DNA of 7,430 bases, taken from NCBI GenBank assembly GCA_016788685.1, contig JAEUSS010000620.1, forward strand, positions 1-7,430, written 5' to 3'. The translations under genes were made by a program, and so were the position numbers. This DNA is from Prolixibacteraceae bacterium. Lineage in GTDB: Bacteria; Bacteroidota; Bacteroidia; Bacteroidales; Prolixibacteraceae. Below, in pieces: positions 6,553 to 7,430 of the stretch (the stretch's first letter is position 1; the number at the start of each line of letters is the position of its first letter). The notes beneath the pieces were generated by a model. That model saw nothing but the letters and a program-made list of their open reading frames with translations, made no database searches and was not told where the DNA came from.

Positions 6553-6688
6553 CCCCCCGGGACCCCGCGATAACAAGTACGAGTCTCCACCAGACTGTGT
6601 GAGACTAATCCTCTCAGAGCCAACTTCTTCTCCTGAAATAACGGGATGGTTATTTCATTTTCATGACCGCGACGGATCACCCCGGGGG
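6553..6688 (+). other. GC-rich intergenic patch with inverted repeats
   Basis: CCCCCGGG (6554-6561) is matched by its reverse complement CCCGGGGG (6681-6688), bracketing 119 bases. Inside lie a small hairpin, AGTCT/AGACT (6582-6586 with 6592-6596), and a 9-bp hairpin at 6634-6657. The composition is markedly richer in C and G than the AT-rich gaps elsewhere in the window. It could be a small palindromic or MITE-like element, or the structured 3' end of the serpin transcript. No coding gene is credible here. Confidence 0.35.
6634..6661 (+). terminator. Terminator-like hairpin downstream of the serpin gene
   Basis: TGAAATAAC (6634-6642) pairs perfectly with GTTATTTCA (6649-6657) around the loop GGGATG, followed by TTTT (6658-6661). 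The stem is AT-rich and the T run short, and it lies 112 bases after the serpin stop. It is the best candidate for ending the serpin transcript. Confidence 0.5.
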
Positions 6689-6701
6689 TACCCGAAAAAT
6701 A

Positions 6702-6731
6702 TTTACATCCCAATGTAATTCTGTATATTTG
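6702..6731 (+). promoter_or_regulatory. Promoter of the M16 peptidase gene with embedded palindrome
   Basis: TATATTTG (6724-6731) is a perfect TAnnTTTG -7 element. A TTTAC (6702-6706) lies 17 bases upstream as an imperfect -33. Between them is a perfect 6-bp inverted repeat, TTACAT-CCCA-ATGTAA (6703-6718), which covers the -33 and could be an operator. The leader from about 6738 to the ATG at 6823 would be some 85 bases. Confidence 0.6.
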
Positions 6732-6753
6732 ATCGTTACCAATCAAACACTTT

Positions 6754-6776
6754 ATGACAAGTCATCTGCCGGATGA
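6754..6776 (+). other. Overlapping alternative hairpins in the M16 peptidase leader
   Basis: ATGAC-AA-GTCAT (6754-6765) is a 12-base palindrome. TCATC-TGCCG-GATGA (6762-6776) forms a second stem that reuses 6762-6765, so only one can form in RNA at a time. ATCTGCC is also repeated directly just after. These could be an operator or leader structure; the stems are short and may be chance. Confidence 0.25.
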
Positions 6777-6822
6777 TCTGCCATCAGGTTGTTACTATAA
6801 ATTTTAACCAATAAATAAACGT

Positions 6823-7430
6823 ATGATCAAATTCAGATTAATCCTGATCATTGCCCTGGCTCTGATTTCAGGAATGAGTTTTAGTCAGATTGATTTTAAC
6901 AAACCAGCGCCGATTGATCCGGATGCCAGAATCGGGAAACTCGACAACGGAATGACGTATTACATCCGTCACAACGAAGAGCCCAAAGAACGGGCAAGTT
7001 TTTACATCATTCAGAATGTAGGCGCCCTGCTCGAAAATGACGACCAGAATGGTCTGGCTCACTTCCTGGAACACATGGCCTTTAACGGCACTCAGCACTT
7101 CCCCGGAAAAGGCATCATCAACACACTCGAAAAACACGGTGTGGCCTTTGGCCGGAACATTAATGCGTACACCAGTTTTGGCGAAACGGTTTATAACCTG
7201 AGTGATATTCCGGTTAAACACGAAGGGCTCGTGGATACCTGTTTACTGGTTCTGCACGACTGGGCAGACTTCCTGCTGCTTACCGATGAAGAAATTGACG
7301 CCGAGCGCGGGGTGATCAGTGAAGAATGGAGAACACGCCGTACCGCCGGATTCCGCATGCAACGCCAGTTTCTGCCGGTTTTGCTGAACGGTTCAAAATA
7401 TATGAACCGTGATGTGATCGGAGACCTGGA
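6823..7430 (+). CDS. Secreted M16 (insulinase/PqqL-like) zinc metallopeptidase, C-terminus beyond window
   Basis: From ATG at 6823 the frame is open for 202 codons to the window edge. Residues 1-21 form a signal peptide (hydrophobic core RLILIIALALISGMSFS), so the protein is exported to the periplasm or envelope. The M16 inverted zinc motif HFLEH is at residues 80-84: His80 and His84 are ligands and Glu83 is the catalytic base. It is followed by the family block MAFNGTQHFPGKGI, then FGRNINAYTSFGETVYNL (109-126), and by ERGVISEEWRTRR (161-173), whose glutamates (most likely Glu168) supply the third ligand. The conserved sequence resembles long two-repeat bacterial M16 enzymes of about 900 residues; that size cannot be checked here. 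It has a housekeeping-type promoter and no ECF element. Serpins do not inhibit metallopeptidases, so its place beside the serpin gene is probably coincidental. Confidence 0.93.
   Translation, partial: MIKFRLILIIALALISGMSFSQIDFNKPAPIDPDARIGKLDNGMTYYIRHNEEPKERASFYIIQNVGALLENDDQNGLAHFLEHMAFNGTQHFPGKGIINTLEKHGVAFGRNINAYTSFGETVYNLSDIPVKHEGLVDTCLLVLHDWADFLLLTDEEIDAERGVISEEWRTRRTAGFRMQRQFLPVLLNGSKYMNRDVIGDL

Noticed and set aside
5884..6576. Long minus-strand open frame (230 codons) antisense to the serpin gene
   Set aside because: It is a shadow of the serpin reading frame: no family resemblance and a composition explained by the opposite strand.
6519..6746. 75-codon minus-strand frame across the GC-rich intergenic patch
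   Set aside because: It overlaps the serpin stop, the hairpins and the peptidase promoter, and shows no recognisable domain or signal.
5302..7430. Functional inhibitor-protease pairing of the serpin and the M16 peptidase
   Set aside because: Serpins trap serine or cysteine proteases, not zinc metallopeptidases, and the genes have separate promoters with a terminator-like hairpin between them.

Overview
The window looks like a chromosomal segment of a member of the Bacteroidota, probably Bacteroidales/Marinilabiliales. This is inferred from three things: the TAnnTTTG-type -7 promoter elements, the A-rich leaders without clear Shine-Dalgarno sequences, and the gene families present (LVIVD lipoprotein, PorT-like barrels, an ECF sigma factor with a barrel-tipped anti-sigma factor). 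Nothing in it looks like a prophage or an intact transposon.

Layout. At 1-614 (minus) is the N-terminal part of a lipoprotein lytic transglycosylase, cut by the window edge, with its own housekeeping-type promoter. At 804-2090 and 2099-2851 (minus) is a two-gene operon: a small outer-membrane beta-barrel protein followed 8 bases later by an LVIVD-repeat beta-propeller lipoprotein, ending in a strong terminator. At 3072-4490 and 4487-5071 (minus) are an ECF sigma factor and, overlapping it by ATGA, a protein with a cytoplasmic N-terminus, one inner-membrane helix, a long low-complexity periplasmic linker and a C-terminal outer-membrane barrel. This matches the architecture of the recently described dual membrane-spanning anti-sigma factors (Dma, paired with Das sigma factors in Bacteroides). 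At 5302-6522 (plus, divergent) is a lipoprotein serpin with an inhibitory-type hinge. A 300-base intergenic region (6523-6822) holds a terminator-like hairpin, a GC-rich patch and a promoter with palindromes. At 6823-7430 (plus) is the N-terminal part of a secreted M16 zinc peptidase, cut by the window edge.

How they may work together. Three upstream regions share a bipartite element, GCAAC, 17 bases, then a CRTCTTC-like box. They precede the sigma factor gene itself, the barrel/LVIVD operon and the divergent serpin. The elements have the AAC-type -35 and CGTC-type -10 look of ECF promoters and lie at sensible distances from the start codons. The main proposal is therefore a self-contained envelope-sensing regulon: an outer-membrane-anchored, envelope-spanning anti-sigma factor releases its ECF sigma factor, which switches on itself, an outer-membrane barrel/propeller pair and a surface or periplasmic protease inhibitor. 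The transglycosylase and M16 peptidase have housekeeping-like promoters without this element and are probably outside the regulon.
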